Source: Sinotaia quadrata
Taxonomy: Eukaryota > Mollusca > Gastropoda > Architaenioglossa > Viviparidae
Direction: 5' to 3'
Assembly: GCA_028829895.1 (NCBI GenBank)
Contig: CM054182.1
Span: 38,684,879 to 38,748,878 of the forward strand
Length of the DNA stretch: 64,000 nucleotides
The translations under genes were made by a program, and so were the position numbers. This document shows, one piece after another, positions 63,138 to 64,000 of this stretch. Under the pieces are notes generated by a model. That model saw only the letters and a list, made by a program, of their open reading frames with translations, had not been told where the DNA came from and did not search any database. Every line of letters begins with the position of its first letter. Position 1 is the first letter of the stretch.

Positions 63138-63777
63138 AGCAACACACACATTTCATATTTCATTTTAATTTGGAGGTTTTGAATATCATATCAAGTGCAG
63201 AAGTTATGTTCATATATAATAATAATTTCTAATTTTAAATATGAATAACAGTTAACAATTAGAATAAAGGTGTGAAAATGAAAACAATTTAAAGTGCCAA
63301 AAACTAATCTGTAATCAGTGATTTAATTTTTCTGTAATGATCAAACTGTTTGGATAAAATAAATTCAGTGGTAAATAATTTAAATTATTTGTTTTAAATG
63401 TTCTTTTAAAGACAGTAAAGAGCTGAATTTGAATAAGAACTGACCATCTCAGCTCTTCAACATCTCACATCAAACTAAATACTGAATTTTTTTATCAAAA
63501 TAAAATTGTTTATGAAATGGATATTTCTATTTCTTTTCTTTTTAAGATAAAAGTACTATTAAGAAAGTCAGAAGTGTCTTAAAATTGTAAATTTACTCTG
63601 TTAATAAGAAAGTATTTTGCAATAAACAACATTTGTACTGCTTAACTTACTGGAATGGCCCACAGGCTGCTGGAGACAGGCACTCCCTCACTGACATAAA
63701 TGGTGTAATTGTCTGCAGTAAACTGTGGAGGCTGGTTGCCACGTGTTGTGATTGTCACAATCACTGTTACTGCAGTG
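15912..63777 (-). CDS. Giant multi-repeat cadherin gene: 30 in-frame exons, both ends open
   Basis: Thirty minus-strand exons, listed below in N-to-C order from high to low coordinate, splice in frame with GT/AG junctions. They give 1,523 codons and no internal stop. Read in series they form 14 extracellular cadherin repeats after the tail of an earlier one. Each repeat shows the usual landmarks: a Y-x-x-x-I-x-E-like first strand, an A-x-D-x-D turn, FxIDxxTGxI, a Y-x-L-x-V-x-A-x-D-x-G stretch, and a final strand before a P-x-F linker. By family knowledge this is the ectodomain of a surface adhesion protein whose repeats are normally stiffened by calcium. No signal peptide, EGF or laminin-G domain, membrane segment or cytoplasmic tail is in the recognised part, so it cannot be assigned to Fat, Dachsous, cadherin-23 or any other named class. 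The 5' exons lie beyond 64000. Confidence 0.93.
15991..16614. other. Intron between exons 29 and 30
   Basis: 624 bp of AT-rich intron. It includes an imperfect direct repeat around 16205-16265 (TCATACTAATAGA-type). Nothing else was noted. Confidence 0.6.
16615..16758 (-). CDS. Cadherin exon 29: A-type exon
   Basis: 144 nt, 48 codons, phase 0/0. It reads DTISYRIVNEEIQRDD, then HYFIIDFSTGSLFLIRSL and NSFV. Acceptor TTGTTTTAG, donor GTA|GTAAGT. The 4.2-kb intron between it and exon 28 is mostly transposon: an older LTR copy with another element nested inside. Confidence 0.9.
17417..19246. mobile_element. Nested LTR-like element, TG...CA ends, TSD TATAC
   Basis: 1,830 bp running from TGTGGCGAAAAG to CCGTCACA, with perfect 5-bp flanking repeats TATAC (17412-17416 and 19247-19251). 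A stretch around 17520-17760 resembles 24120-24420 in the second such element (shared GAGTGACTAGGTCAAGCC and AAGTGTTACC). There is no coding capacity. It is probably a long solo LTR. Confidence 0.72.
19367..19409. repeat. (AC)n microsatellite inside LTR copy 3
   Basis: A pure AC dinucleotide run of about 42 bp at the point where copy 1 has only a short A-rich stretch. It therefore expanded after insertion. Confidence 0.95.
20130..20225. repeat. 17-21-bp tandem repeat
   Basis: Four to five diverged units of the form GGTTATTTCAGATGTCT in the intron. Confidence 0.65.
20540..20986. repeat. Decaying copies of the exon 28 3' end
   Basis: Blocks with GCAGTGTATTTATCTATAGCA(G)TGAGA recur about four times. 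They resemble the terminal coding bases plus donor of exon 28 (from 20983, CTTACTGCAGTGTCTGAAT, then GTAGCAGTGAGATTAATGA). One copy has been split by the MITE at 20632. Confidence 0.7.
20632..20799. mobile_element. 168-bp hAT-like MITE
   Basis: The termini CGGGGGAGCACAAACTTTTT and, on the other strand, CAGGGGTGCACAAACCATGG form imperfect inverted repeats. The element is flanked by 8-bp direct repeats that differ at one base (ATCTATAG at 20624-20631, ATTTATAG at 20800-20807). An 8-bp duplication and CAGGGGTG-type ends are typical of hAT transposons. There is no coding capacity. Confidence 0.78.
20987..21175 (-). CDS. Cadherin exon 28: B-type exon, NKNL class
   Basis: 189 nt, 63 codons, phase 0/0. 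It encodes IRVRASDNRPISPLA, the linker VNKNLQTPQWMITTY, then TIPSSQALGVVLINL and TYSDTA, where the DxD turn is degraded. Acceptor GTGTTTCAG, donor GCA|GTAAGT. Decayed copies of its 3' end run through 400 bp of the downstream intron, one of them split by a hAT-like MITE. Confidence 0.92.
21186..21345. repeat. 50-bp tandem repeat next to the exon 28 acceptor
   Basis: Three copies of a 50-bp unit containing GGTATTGTAATCAGAAGTA, starting about 15 bp upstream of the acceptor. Confidence 0.9.
21676..21807 (-). CDS. Cadherin exon 27: A-type exon
   Basis: 132 nt, 44 codons, phase 0/0. It reads GTFERVSYSLIGD, then AFFRIDSSSGQIYLTNSLS and QQDYFM. It is a well-conserved A exon with a FxIDSSSGxI turn. 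Acceptor TTTGCACAG, donor ATG|GTATAT. Confidence 0.9.
22425..22695. repeat. 40-50-bp minisatellite in the intron of exons 26/27
   Basis: Six or so diverged units with AATTCCTCCTCATTAAAA. The short open frames here are repeat shadows. Confidence 0.85.
23271..23341. repeat. (AC)n microsatellite near the exon 26 donor
   Basis: About 70 bp of pure AC repeat in the intron, 28 bp downstream of the exon 26 donor on the minus strand, where it reads (GT)n. Confidence 0.97.
23369..23563 (-). CDS. Cadherin exon 26: B-type exon, classic class
   Basis: 195 nt, 65 codons, phase 0/0. It encodes IRIGARDGGSPPRSA, a long VTLTVSV strand, the linker YYDTYVPQF, the strand YPKTIDENLGVGSLVTTV, and SASDADRV. Acceptor GTCTTACAG, donor GTA|GTGAGT. 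A (CA)n tract of about 70 bp starts 28 bp beyond the donor. Confidence 0.93.
23766..23894 (-). CDS. Cadherin exon 25: A-type exon
   Basis: 129 nt, 43 codons, phase 0/0. It reads DPFRTIYYYLIPGQ, then NLFQINSNNGAVSLRTSVL and RLYT. Acceptor GTTTTCAG, donor ACT|GTGAGT. The LTR-like element of 24-26 kb begins 98 bp upstream of its acceptor. Confidence 0.92.
23992..26198. mobile_element. LTR-like element, TG...CA ends, TSD TCAAC
   Basis: 2,207 bp running from TGTGAAATGGAC to TGCGCCACA, with perfect 5-bp flanking repeats TCAAC (23987-23991 and 26199-26203). Part of it matches the nested element at 17417-19246. It is much richer in GC than its surroundings between 24.8 and 26.0 kb and contains short direct repeats of GTAGCGGTTACCGTAG type around 25210-25280. 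No coding frame with a domain was found. It is probably a long solo LTR. Confidence 0.72.
26714..26917 (-). CDS. Cadherin exon 24: B-type exon, NQNL class
   Basis: 204 nt, 68 codons, phase 0/0. It encodes VMIEAYDTGIPPKSD, the linker VNQNLNAPDIITPG, then SVEILETQSVNVNF and VAQDNDIA. It belongs to the second linker class. Acceptor TTTTCACAG, donor GCT|GTAAGT. The intron that follows contains the 2.2-kb TG...CA element at 23992-26198. Confidence 0.92.
27386..27575. repeat. 70-bp tandem repeat
   Basis: Two near-perfect copies and one partial copy of a 70-bp unit containing CCATGGAAACCTAACAATAA. It lies mid-intron. Confidence 0.92.
27640..27907. repeat. Tandem copies of the exon 23 3' end
   Basis: Three units of roughly 80-90 bp. 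Each has AACTTAYRTRRAAGA, then TGCATGCCTGTGTACTGATA, which corresponds to the donor and the last coding bases of exon 23, followed by GGGTATACTACACTGG, which the exon lacks. Confidence 0.85.
27908..28036 (-). CDS. Cadherin exon 23: A-type exon
   Basis: 129 nt, 43 codons, phase 0/0. It reads GYYGIVRYRIVEQ, then GLFVLNSTNGQLSISRDI and NTVFY. Acceptor TTTTTAAAG, donor TAT|GTAAGT. The last 45 or so coding bases with the donor are repeated with an 80-90-bp period in the downstream intron (27640-27907). Read-through into the first copy meets a stop after 17 codons. Confidence 0.9.
28037..28889. other. AT-rich intron, exons 22-23
   Basis: This is the part of the intron nearest exon 23. Nothing was recognised in it. 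Confidence 0.55.
28890..29236. repeat. 27-33-bp minisatellite running into the exon 22 donor
   Basis: About eleven units of the form TGAAACTAAAATACTTACAGAG. In the minus orientation several carry GTAAGTATTT or GTGAATATTT. The real donor of exon 22 (GTGAGTATTT) is the last unit of the series. Confidence 0.85.
29237..29428 (-). CDS. Cadherin exon 22: B-type exon, classic linker class
   Basis: 192 nt, 64 codons, phase 0/0. It encodes LILSARDDAQYPKSA, then VTISVLHNNNPPIF, a strand with YTYSIDRTVLAN, and LAIDSDV. Acceptor TTATTTACAG, donor GTT|GTGAGT. A 27-33-bp minisatellite that includes donor-like GTAAGTATTT or GTGAATATTT motifs fills the first 350 bp of the following intron. Confidence 0.92.
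29752..29890. repeat. Long (AC)n microsatellite
   Basis: A perfect AC run of about 70 bp preceded by an interrupted ACACATGC section. The 160-codon plus frame and the Cys-Val minus frame through it are artefacts. Confidence 0.97.
30233..30370 (-). CDS. Cadherin exon 21: A-type exon
   Basis: 138 nt, 46 codons, phase 0/0. It reads PETYRIVYSVTSTRG, then VYFDINAATSEIFIKRDLA and NGQYI. Acceptor CATTTTCAG, donor ATT|GTAAGA. The upstream intron (toward exon 20) contains the 827-bp solo LTR at 30541-31367. Confidence 0.92.
30541..31367 (-). mobile_element. Solo LTR of family D, TSD AATA
   Basis: 827 bp, starting TGTAGTGAATGG and ending AGGGGCTACA. It is flanked by 4-bp direct repeats AATA (30537-30540 and 31368-31371). 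Its reverse complement matches the 965-bp LTRs at 55.8 and 58.6 kb over much of its length. Examples are the 31.2-kb stretch with CTAGCGCCAATATAGCGCGC and the block around 30780-30900. It is clearly diverged and shorter, hence older. It lies between exons 20 and 21. Confidence 0.85.
31438..31638 (-). CDS. Cadherin exon 20: B-type exon, NRN class
   Basis: 201 nt, 67 codons, phase 0/0. It encodes TYVQAEDNGNPSLYD, the linker DRNRNGPQF, a strand ending APGSVIG, and KATDADSMLANAG. Acceptor GTTTCAG, donor GGG|GTATGT. A solo LTR ends 70 bp downstream of the donor, so the donor lies close to an inserted element. Confidence 0.92.
31639..32267. other. Intron between exons 19 and 20
   Basis: AT-rich intron part between exon 20 (acceptor side) and the repeat block that follows exon 19. 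Nothing was recognised. Confidence 0.6.
32268..32390. repeat. Two decayed copies of the exon 19 3' end
   Basis: Segments at about 32268-32325 and 32336-32388 share GACTGTGTCCCATCAAA and CAGAGTTTAGGGTGAAGG with the coding end of exon 19 (32405-32455), at a period of about 65 bp. Confidence 0.85.
32401..32532 (-). CDS. Cadherin exon 19: A-type exon
   Basis: 132 nt, 44 codons, phase 0/0. It reads PFNTVKYSVYPPAG, then DLFSIDSATGSITLNSASA and TVYT. It is one of the best-conserved A exons, with an intact FSIDxATGxI motif. Acceptor AATGACAG, donor ACA|GTGAGT. Two decayed copies of its 3' end follow in the intron (32268-32390). Confidence 0.93.
32533..33780. other. Intron between exons 18 and 19
   Basis: AT-rich. 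A 76-codon minus-strand frame near 33000 has no domain. Nothing else was recognised. Confidence 0.55.
33790..33889. repeat. (AC)n microsatellite near the exon 18 donor
   Basis: An interrupted CA tract followed by about 50 bp of pure AC, ending 43 bp from exon 18. Confidence 0.96.
33932..34120 (-). CDS. Cadherin exon 18: B-type exon, classic linker class
   Basis: 189 nt, 63 codons, phase 0/0. It encodes LILKAQDQGSPPLES, then VTVLVTRNQHPPVF, and the end VTATDADPS, a canonical DxDP calcium turn. Acceptor TGATGTCCAG, donor TCT|GTGAGT. It is boxed in by repeats: a (CA)n tract starts about 45 bp past the donor, and a 22-bp minisatellite starts within 20 bp of the acceptor. Confidence 0.93.
34134..34650. 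repeat. 22-bp minisatellite at the exon 18 acceptor
   Basis: More than twenty copies of AGTCTTTCTAACTAAACAGT-like units, starting within 20 bp of the exon. On the minus strand every unit contains TTTAGTTAG, an acceptor-like motif. Confidence 0.97.
34651..35415. other. AT-rich intron, exons 17-18
   Basis: It includes an imperfect duplication around 34995-35115 (AAAAAATGTCCACAAGTTA-type). There is no gene. Confidence 0.6.
35418..35565. repeat. Compound tetranucleotide microsatellite
   Basis: Successive runs of ATGG, AGAT, AGGT and again AGAT in one block. Confidence 0.97.
36040..36720. repeat. About 58-bp minisatellite
   Basis: About eleven diverged units containing GGAGAAGCCAGT(A/T)ATCCATG and TTTCCTAATTA. 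It lies mid-intron between exons 17 and 18. Confidence 0.88.
36721..37489. other. Intron remainder, exons 17-18
   Basis: AT-rich, with a direct repeat of TTTTATCAGGTGACAATTA near 37225 and 37265. No gene. Confidence 0.6.
37500..37717. repeat. Donor-bearing repeat downstream of exon 17
   Basis: Six diverged 39-65-bp units of the type GTCCATGAAGGTACTTACACTGT. On the minus strand four keep GTAAGT. The unit next to the exon is 39 bp long and open in frame. Confidence 0.88.
37718..37864 (-). CDS. Cadherin exon 17: divergent A-type exon with cysteine pair
   Basis: 147 nt, 49 codons, phase 0/0. It encodes QVICSLTGNTEALKYFQVT and later NNNCGISVRVPLIYD, ending NQYN. Two cysteines are unusual for a cadherin strand region and may pair. 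It lacks the usual TG turn. The donor AAT|GTAAGTACC is repeated, more or less intact, in the downstream intron. Using the copy at 37671-37678 would add exactly 39 nt (13 codons) without a stop. Confidence 0.86.
37865..39809. other. Intron between exons 16 and 17
   Basis: 1.9 kb. The section 38360-39300 is more balanced in composition and contains longer non-repetitive sequence, possibly an old inserted element. I could not identify a protein or termini. Confidence 0.45.
39810..39995 (-). CDS. Cadherin exon 16: B-type exon, NRNL-like class
   Basis: 186 nt, 62 codons, phase 0/0. It encodes VRVLASDNGLPPRTAY, the linker QRNFRAPTWPQNSY, then TSIPEIQALGTNFLTI and ASDLDSQ. It belongs to the second linker class, with P-x-x-SY spacing and an x-ALG motif. 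Acceptor TTTACAG, donor CAG|GTAAAA. Confidence 0.91.
40330..40580. repeat. About 80-bp tandem repeat, exons 15-16 intron
   Basis: Three to four diverged units with AAACACACATTCAGGAAATTG and TTTACTCATGCATTATAAA. Confidence 0.8.
40748..40891 (-). CDS. Cadherin exon 15: A-type exon
   Basis: 144 nt, 48 codons, phase 0/0. It reads NSFNVVKYTLLQD, then FFILDVNNAGRINVNRNI and TDVFK. Acceptor GATTTTCAG, donor AAG|GTTTGT. A diverged copy of its 5' end plus acceptor lies about 75 bp upstream in the intron (40963-41034), followed by a 37-bp minisatellite. Confidence 0.9.
40963..41300. repeat. Partial exon 15 copy and 37-bp minisatellite
   Basis: The stretch 40963-41034 resembles the 5' part of exon 15 with its acceptor: AACTGGTCA, TTGCAGCAGT, then AAATTCTGAAAATCA matching GAATTCTGAAAATCA at the real junction. 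After it come about six copies of a 37-bp unit, TACAAATGAACAGAAATAAT and neighbours. Confidence 0.75.
41422..41527. repeat. Perfect 44-bp inverted repeat with 18-nt loop
   Basis: Arms 41422-41465 and 41484-41527 are exact reverse complements, with cores CCCCTTCTTATGGGGCATTT and its complement. The transcript would fold into a long perfect hairpin. It could be a foldback transposon remnant or a hairpin RNA. It lies in the intron between exons 14 and 15. Confidence 0.9.
42170..42450. repeat. 50-60-bp minisatellite near the exon 14 donor
   Basis: Five units containing GCAACAAGAGCATGGAGACA and AATAAATAAATGAGCCTA, ending about 20 bp from exon 14. Confidence 0.93.
42466..42660 (-). CDS. Cadherin exon 14: B-type exon, classic linker class
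   Basis: 195 nt, 65 codons, phase 0/0. It encodes FFIELRDRGVPLSRL, then VTITVVRNTQPPIF, the strand YNVTINETLPVGSSVVTV, and ends ANDADPD, a well-kept calcium turn. Acceptor GTATTCAG, donor GAT|GTGAGC. A 50-60-bp tandem repeat begins about 20 bp into the downstream intron. Confidence 0.92.
42661..43705. other. Intron between exons 13 and 14
   Basis: AT-rich. Short open frames are without domain. Nothing recognised. Confidence 0.6.
43706..43837 (-). CDS. Cadherin exon 13: A-type exon
   Basis: 132 nt, 44 codons, phase 0/0. It reads GIWGQLDFSIVND, then TYFDILDDGNIYLKRSLVN and RNQYQ. The strand pattern of an A exon is clear although TG is replaced by DG. The acceptor TTTTCAAG is weak but is the only AG that keeps the frame. 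Donor CAG|GTATAG. Confidence 0.87.
43838..44860. other. AT-rich intron, exons 12-13
   Basis: Nothing recognised. Confidence 0.6.
44870..45415. repeat. About 40-bp minisatellite
   Basis: About thirteen diverged units of GGAGTTAAATTAGTCAACCT followed by TTGAAAGACAAAG. It lies mid-intron between exons 12 and 13. Confidence 0.92.
45899..46078 (-). CDS. Cadherin exon 12: B-type exon, NRNL linker class
   Basis: 180 nt, 60 codons, phase 0/0. It encodes LEVMVTDRSGLSARQ, a linker VNRNLADPVLIDPGSY, then TILETYELGVTILTI and GSDSDP. The NxNL-xxP linker followed by Y-x-x-x-I-x-E-x-x-x-LG defines the second class of B exon (12, 16, 20, 24, 28). Acceptor TATATAG, donor CCA|GTAATT. Confidence 0.9.
46726..46857 (-). 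CDS. Cadherin exon 11: A-type exon
   Basis: 132 nt, 44 codons, phase 0/0. It reads SEFQIDKYTLIGD and then FFSVAPNGVISIIRPLSSD, ending NTFS. A second possible acceptor lies four codons in, but SEFQ aligns with the starts of the other A exons (NSFN, GTFE, DPFR), so I chose the outer one, GGTGCAG. The acceptor and the first coding bases recur with an 80-bp period upstream (46858-47340). Donor TCG|GTAATA. Confidence 0.88.
46858..47535. repeat. 80-bp repeats carrying the exon 11 acceptor, plus a 150-170-bp duplication
   Basis: Copies of the exon 11 edge (AAACTCAGACTACACCAAGGA) occur with their edge at 47098, 47178 and 47258, exactly 80 bp apart. Outside them a 150-170-bp block (46905-47065 and 47378-47530) is duplicated almost perfectly. 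Confidence 0.9.
47690..47737. repeat. (AC)n microsatellite near the exon 10 donor
   Basis: A CA tract of about 32 bp ending 26 bp from exon 10. Confidence 0.96.
47763..47942 (-). CDS. Cadherin exon 10: B-type exon, classic linker class
   Basis: 180 nt, 60 codons, phase 0/0. It encodes VIVRAQDNGKSARS, then ATITITILRNHPPVF, where RN replaces the DxNDN calcium linker, and ends SANETDIL. A (CA)n tract lies 26 bp downstream of the donor CTA|GTGAGT. This is the first of six B exons in the classic series (10, 14, 18, 22, 26, 30); those whose linker is complete carry an xNxxPPxF-like linker, except exon 26. Confidence 0.9.
48653..49200 (+). mobile_element. Possible decayed pogo/Tigger-like element
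   Basis: After a TA dinucleotide comes CAGTACTGTCAAATCATGTG and an AATTCAACT motif, the style of a Tigger terminal repeat. About 250 bp in is a start reading MASKHKPTTYTSSNAQPKKQ, like the basic N-terminus of pogo-family transposases, then a stop. The other end was not found. This is pattern recognition only. Confidence 0.38.
49285..49405. repeat. 37-bp tandem repeat
   Basis: Three near-perfect copies of a 37-bp unit with ATTAATCATCTCATAATTCA. Confidence 0.95.
50010..50195. repeat. 15-bp minisatellite
   Basis: A dozen units of AAACATGGTGATATA type. The several long overlapping frames on both strands are shadows of it. Confidence 0.92.
50440..51815. other. AT-rich intron, exons 9-10
   Basis: Extremely AT-rich. 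An imperfect repeat near 50660-50770 (TTACATGAA and TGGCTAACTTTCAA) is the only structure noted. Confidence 0.6.
51816..51956 (-). CDS. Cadherin exon 9: A-type exon
   Basis: 141 nt, 47 codons, phase 0/0. It encodes NSRITFSIRS, then EPFFFMNGNSGLVSVAAPL and ends SDQYT. This is the middle of a repeat: the F-x-I-x-x-x-TG motif has become FFMNGNSG, and no LDRE motif is left. Acceptor TGTTTAG, donor ACA|GTAAGC. Confidence 0.9.
52140..52490. repeat. 40-47-bp minisatellite
   Basis: Eight units of GGAGACATTTATTCATTATA followed by TTGTATTT. Confidence 0.93.
52602..52718 (-). CDS. Cadherin exon 8: DVNNFSP linker and ATDNDPP
   Basis: 117 nt, phase 0/0. It starts with the linker DVNNFSPVI, then the strand TVTILETVNLG, and ends VNATDNDPP. 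The linker keeps D-V-N but lacks the second Asp. The donor CCT|GTTAGC is non-consensus beyond the GT, so this 3' boundary is slightly less certain than the others. From the next exon on, the regular A/B exon pattern begins. Confidence 0.85.
52719..53450. other. Intron between exons 7 and 8
   Basis: It contains weak repeats of GTGTATTTTT(T)CCTCAGG type at 53110-53260. No gene. Confidence 0.6.
53451..53663 (-). CDS. Cadherin exon 7: ATDLDSPP to VIVQ
   Basis: 213 nt, phase 0/0. It reads ATDLDSPPVVQYQF, then DFTINPVTGLIQTKIPLDY and VTVIVQ, nearly a whole repeat in one exon. The TDLD calcium turn is present and LDY stands in for LDRE. The acceptor is TTTTTAAG and the donor CAG|GTAATT. The intron on its 5' side contains the long 21-bp minisatellite at 53.8-54.8 kb. 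Confidence 0.92.
53820..54780. repeat. 21-bp minisatellite with higher-order 73-bp unit
   Basis: About 45 copies of a 21-bp unit, TCCATTGCTGTATTATCAGG. Between 53960 and 54300 four larger units of about 73 bp (three 21-bp units plus CACATATTA) are repeated. Frames of up to 213 codons on the plus strand and 111 on the minus strand are artefacts of a unit length divisible by three. Confidence 0.97.
55059..55302 (-). CDS. Cadherin exon 6: longest exon, FSIDPRTG to GTVT
   Basis: 244 nt, phase 2 in, phase 0 out. It starts FSIDPRTGIITSNRPFDYE, goes on to VYMFIVLASDGG, then the linker NLLDLPDNVPVF and the next repeat's first strand, SYTFYVEEQ to TVGTVT. FDYE replaces LDRE and DLPDN replaces DxNDN, so most calcium ligands remain. 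Acceptor TTCCCATCAG, donor ACA|GTAAGG. It covers what is two exons in the later repeats, so the N-terminal region has a different exon plan. Confidence 0.93.
55320..55640. repeat. Diverged 40-50-bp repeat, exons 5-6 intron
   Basis: Six loose units with AAAATGATTACATGTATTTAA and AAGTGTACAAAATATA, directly upstream of the exon 6 acceptor. Confidence 0.6.
55802..56766 (+). repeat. 5' LTR of family D element
   Basis: 965 bp. It includes a GC-richer block near 55850-56030 (shared with the solo LTR at 30.5 kb), a possible poly-A signal region around 56210 (TTTATTAAAGG), and an antisense 113-codon open frame at 56402-56743. That frame occurs in both LTRs and has an acidic, Ser-rich make-up but no known domain. 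Confidence 0.92.
56767..58594 (+). other. Interior of family D element, non-coding
   Basis: 56860-57220 holds two to three imperfect direct repeats (GACGGACGCCA, CACCAACAGCAGCAAAAAAA, GGTCAGGACAAGCTA). The rest is T/G-rich with two similar segments at 58120-58170 and 58310-58360 (GGGGAGGAGC(T/C)TAAAAGCA). A purine run AGTAGGGGGGAATAA at 58580-58594 directly before the 3' LTR is the likely polypurine tract. No gag, protease or reverse transcriptase pattern was seen. Confidence 0.75.
56771..56788 (+). promoter_or_regulatory. Candidate tRNA primer-binding site of family D element
   Basis: Four bases after the 5' LTR is TGGCGCTGCGAGCAGGAT. It begins with TGG, the complement of a tRNA CCA end, which is the expected place and form of a primer site. 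The tRNA was not identified. Confidence 0.6.
58595..59559 (+). repeat. 3' LTR of family D element
   Basis: 965 bp, matching the 5' LTR throughout as far as I can read it. The host sequence resumes with the duplicated CTAG. Confidence 0.92.
59981..60051 (-). CDS. Cadherin exon 5: short ATDGDAP exon
   Basis: 71 nt, phase 0 in, phase 2 out. It encodes ATDGDAPNTQFSSITHSLQQ and the following PNP. It continues the VGTVT|ATD strand of exon 4, and its last GA joins T of exon 6 to make Asp (D-FSIDPRTG). Acceptor TACCTTAG, donor GA|GTAAGA. A 3.8-kb LTR element lies in the intron that follows. Confidence 0.88.
60120..60460. other. AT-rich intron with loose CATTATG repeats
   Basis: Between about 60225 and 60410, diverged units such as ACATTATGCTATCA recur six or seven times. 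No gene. Confidence 0.5.
60655..60835. repeat. About 31-bp minisatellite
   Basis: Six units of TATTAGCCTGTTCTGATAAA followed by CAACCCTGG, in the intron between exons 4 and 5. Confidence 0.93.
61566..61694 (-). CDS. Cadherin exon 4: canonical DVNDKAPVF linker
   Basis: 129 nt, phase 0 at both ends. It encodes the last strand NDTATVTVIV, the canonical calcium linker TDVNDKAPVF, and the start of the next repeat, SYNFSLQENQ, ending GTSVGTVT. This is the most typical cadherin junction in the window. It shows that the N-terminal part of the protein keeps the classic calcium ligands. Confidence 0.93.
62027..62120 (-). CDS. Cadherin exon 3: LDRE-containing segment
   Basis: 94 nt, phase 2 in, phase 0 out. 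It encodes GNPILRNIQ, then LLDRERIATYTLIMRVED, so the calcium-binding LDRE motif is intact here. The acceptor CATTTCAG|TGG and the first 20 or so coding bases are present three times in tandem with a 44-bp period (62099-62230). I chose the copy nearest the exon because it joins exon 2 in frame (GC|T = Ala). Use of the third copy would bring in a stop. Confidence 0.88.
62099..62230. repeat. 44-bp triplication containing the exon 3 acceptor
   Basis: Units start at 62099, 62143 and 62187. Each has TTGCGAAGAATTGGATTTCC (coding edge of exon 3) followed by the acceptor and intron. The middle copy has an AAG in place of the CAG acceptor. Confidence 0.96.
62380..62720 (-). mobile_element. Possible pogo/Tigger-like transposon remnant
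   Basis: A frame ending at 62593-62595 reads LPDNYYLINHPADPGPSAEQ and then DSDDSDSPDPVDSSSD, an acidic tail like the C-terminus of some pogo-family transposases. Below it, ATTCCTCGCATTATGAGATA resembles a Tigger-type end. No catalytic region or second terminus was found. Confidence 0.4.
62983..63068 (-). CDS. Cadherin exon 2: DxERDPLTY turn to FDISNL
   Basis: 86 nt, phase 0 in, phase 2 out. It reads TSDPERDPLTYFIVNS and then VFDISNL, the standard second and third strands of a cadherin repeat. The acceptor is directly preceded by a long (TG)n run, which takes the place of a normal polypyrimidine tract. The donor is GC|GTATGT. Confidence 0.9.
63069..63137. repeat. (AC)n microsatellite serving as the exon 2 acceptor tract
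   Basis: About 65 bp of pure AC directly touching exon 2. On the transcribed strand it is (GT)n ending GTGTGCAG. Confidence 0.97.
63138..63650. other. Intron between exons 1 and 2
   Basis: AT-rich. Nothing recognised besides the microsatellite. Confidence 0.6.
63651..63777 (-). CDS. Cadherin exon 1 of window: repeat end, linker, next repeat start
   Basis: 127 nt, entered in phase 2 (one base completes a codon) and left in phase 0. It encodes the last strand of a repeat (TAVTVIVTITT), a linker RGNQPPQF in place of DxNDNxPxF, and the first strand of the next repeat (NYTIYVSEG) up to LWAIP. The acceptor is TTAATTGCAG and the donor CCA|GTAAGT. The acceptor sits at the edge of a roughly 37-bp tandem repeat. 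An exon further upstream must exist outside the window. Confidence 0.85.
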
Positions 63778-64000
63778 CTGCAATTAATGTTACTGTATGC
63801 TTGGTGATAACAAAATTAATGTTACAATATGCTTGGTGATAATAAAATTGTTATAGTTTGCTTGGTGATAATAAAATTAATATTACAGTAAGCTTGGTGA
63901 TAACACAATTAATGTTATAGTATGCTTGGTGATAACATTAATCTTACAGTATGCTAGATTATAACAAAATTAATGGTACAGTAACAAATGGAAATAACAA
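63778..64000. repeat. About 37-bp tandem repeat at the exon 1 acceptor
   Basis: Five to six units of TGTTACTGTATGCTTGGTGA followed by TAACAAAATTAA. The exon edge itself (TGTTACTGCAGTGCTGCAAT) resembles the unit, so the series appears to have started at the splice site. Confidence 0.85.

Overview
The window is animal (metazoan) DNA. It is AT-rich, with short coding exons separated by introns of about 0.4 to 5 kb, many CA and tetranucleotide microsatellites, dozens of minisatellites, and LTR retrotransposon debris. The protein is a long cadherin-repeat molecule of the kind found in bilaterians. A mollusc is my best guess, from the overall style of the repeats and of the cadherin, but this is weak inference. 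No prokaryotic genes, CRISPR array, rRNA or convincing tRNA was seen.

One gene dominates. From about 63.8 kb down to 15.9 kb the minus strand carries 30 consecutive exons of one giant cadherin. The exons total 4,571 nt, or 1,523 complete codons, and all join in frame. They encode the end of one extracellular cadherin repeat followed by 14 more. The 5' end lies beyond position 64000. The 3' end is unresolved: two short candidate exons with matching phase lie at 10.8 and 9.6 kb, and no transmembrane or cytoplasmic exon could be proved. The first repeats (exons 1 to 8) are near-canonical, with LDRE and DxND motifs. From exon 9 onward the architecture is very regular. Each repeat is one A exon of about 44 codons plus one B exon of about 63 codons, and every intron is phase 0. 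B exons alternate between two sequence types, so the unit of duplication appears to be a four-exon, two-repeat cassette.

The introns are unusual. At many exons a tandem repeat abuts the splice site, and at several (exons 3, 11, 15, 17, 19, 23, 28 and probably 1) the repeat unit includes the splice site plus the adjacent bit of coding sequence. The intron therefore contains decaying copies of its own exon edge. At exon 17 the nearest copy would give an in-frame, 13-codon-longer exon.

Mobile elements: a complete but non-coding LTR element (55.8-59.6 kb, length-matched and apparently identical 965-bp LTRs, 4-bp target duplication); a related solo LTR (30.5-31.4 kb); two TG...CA LTR-like elements with 5-bp duplications (17.4-19.2 and 24.0-26.2 kb), the first nested inside an older LTR copy; three copies of that older LTR family (2.1-3.5, 14.0-15.3 and 17.1-20.1 kb), one next to a decayed gag; a decayed Ty3/gypsy-type pol (12.4-13.3 kb); a 168-bp hAT-like MITE; pogo/Tigger-like remnants; and a perfect 44-bp inverted repeat. 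The first 15 kb otherwise holds intergenic or terminal-intron sequence with no gene I can support.
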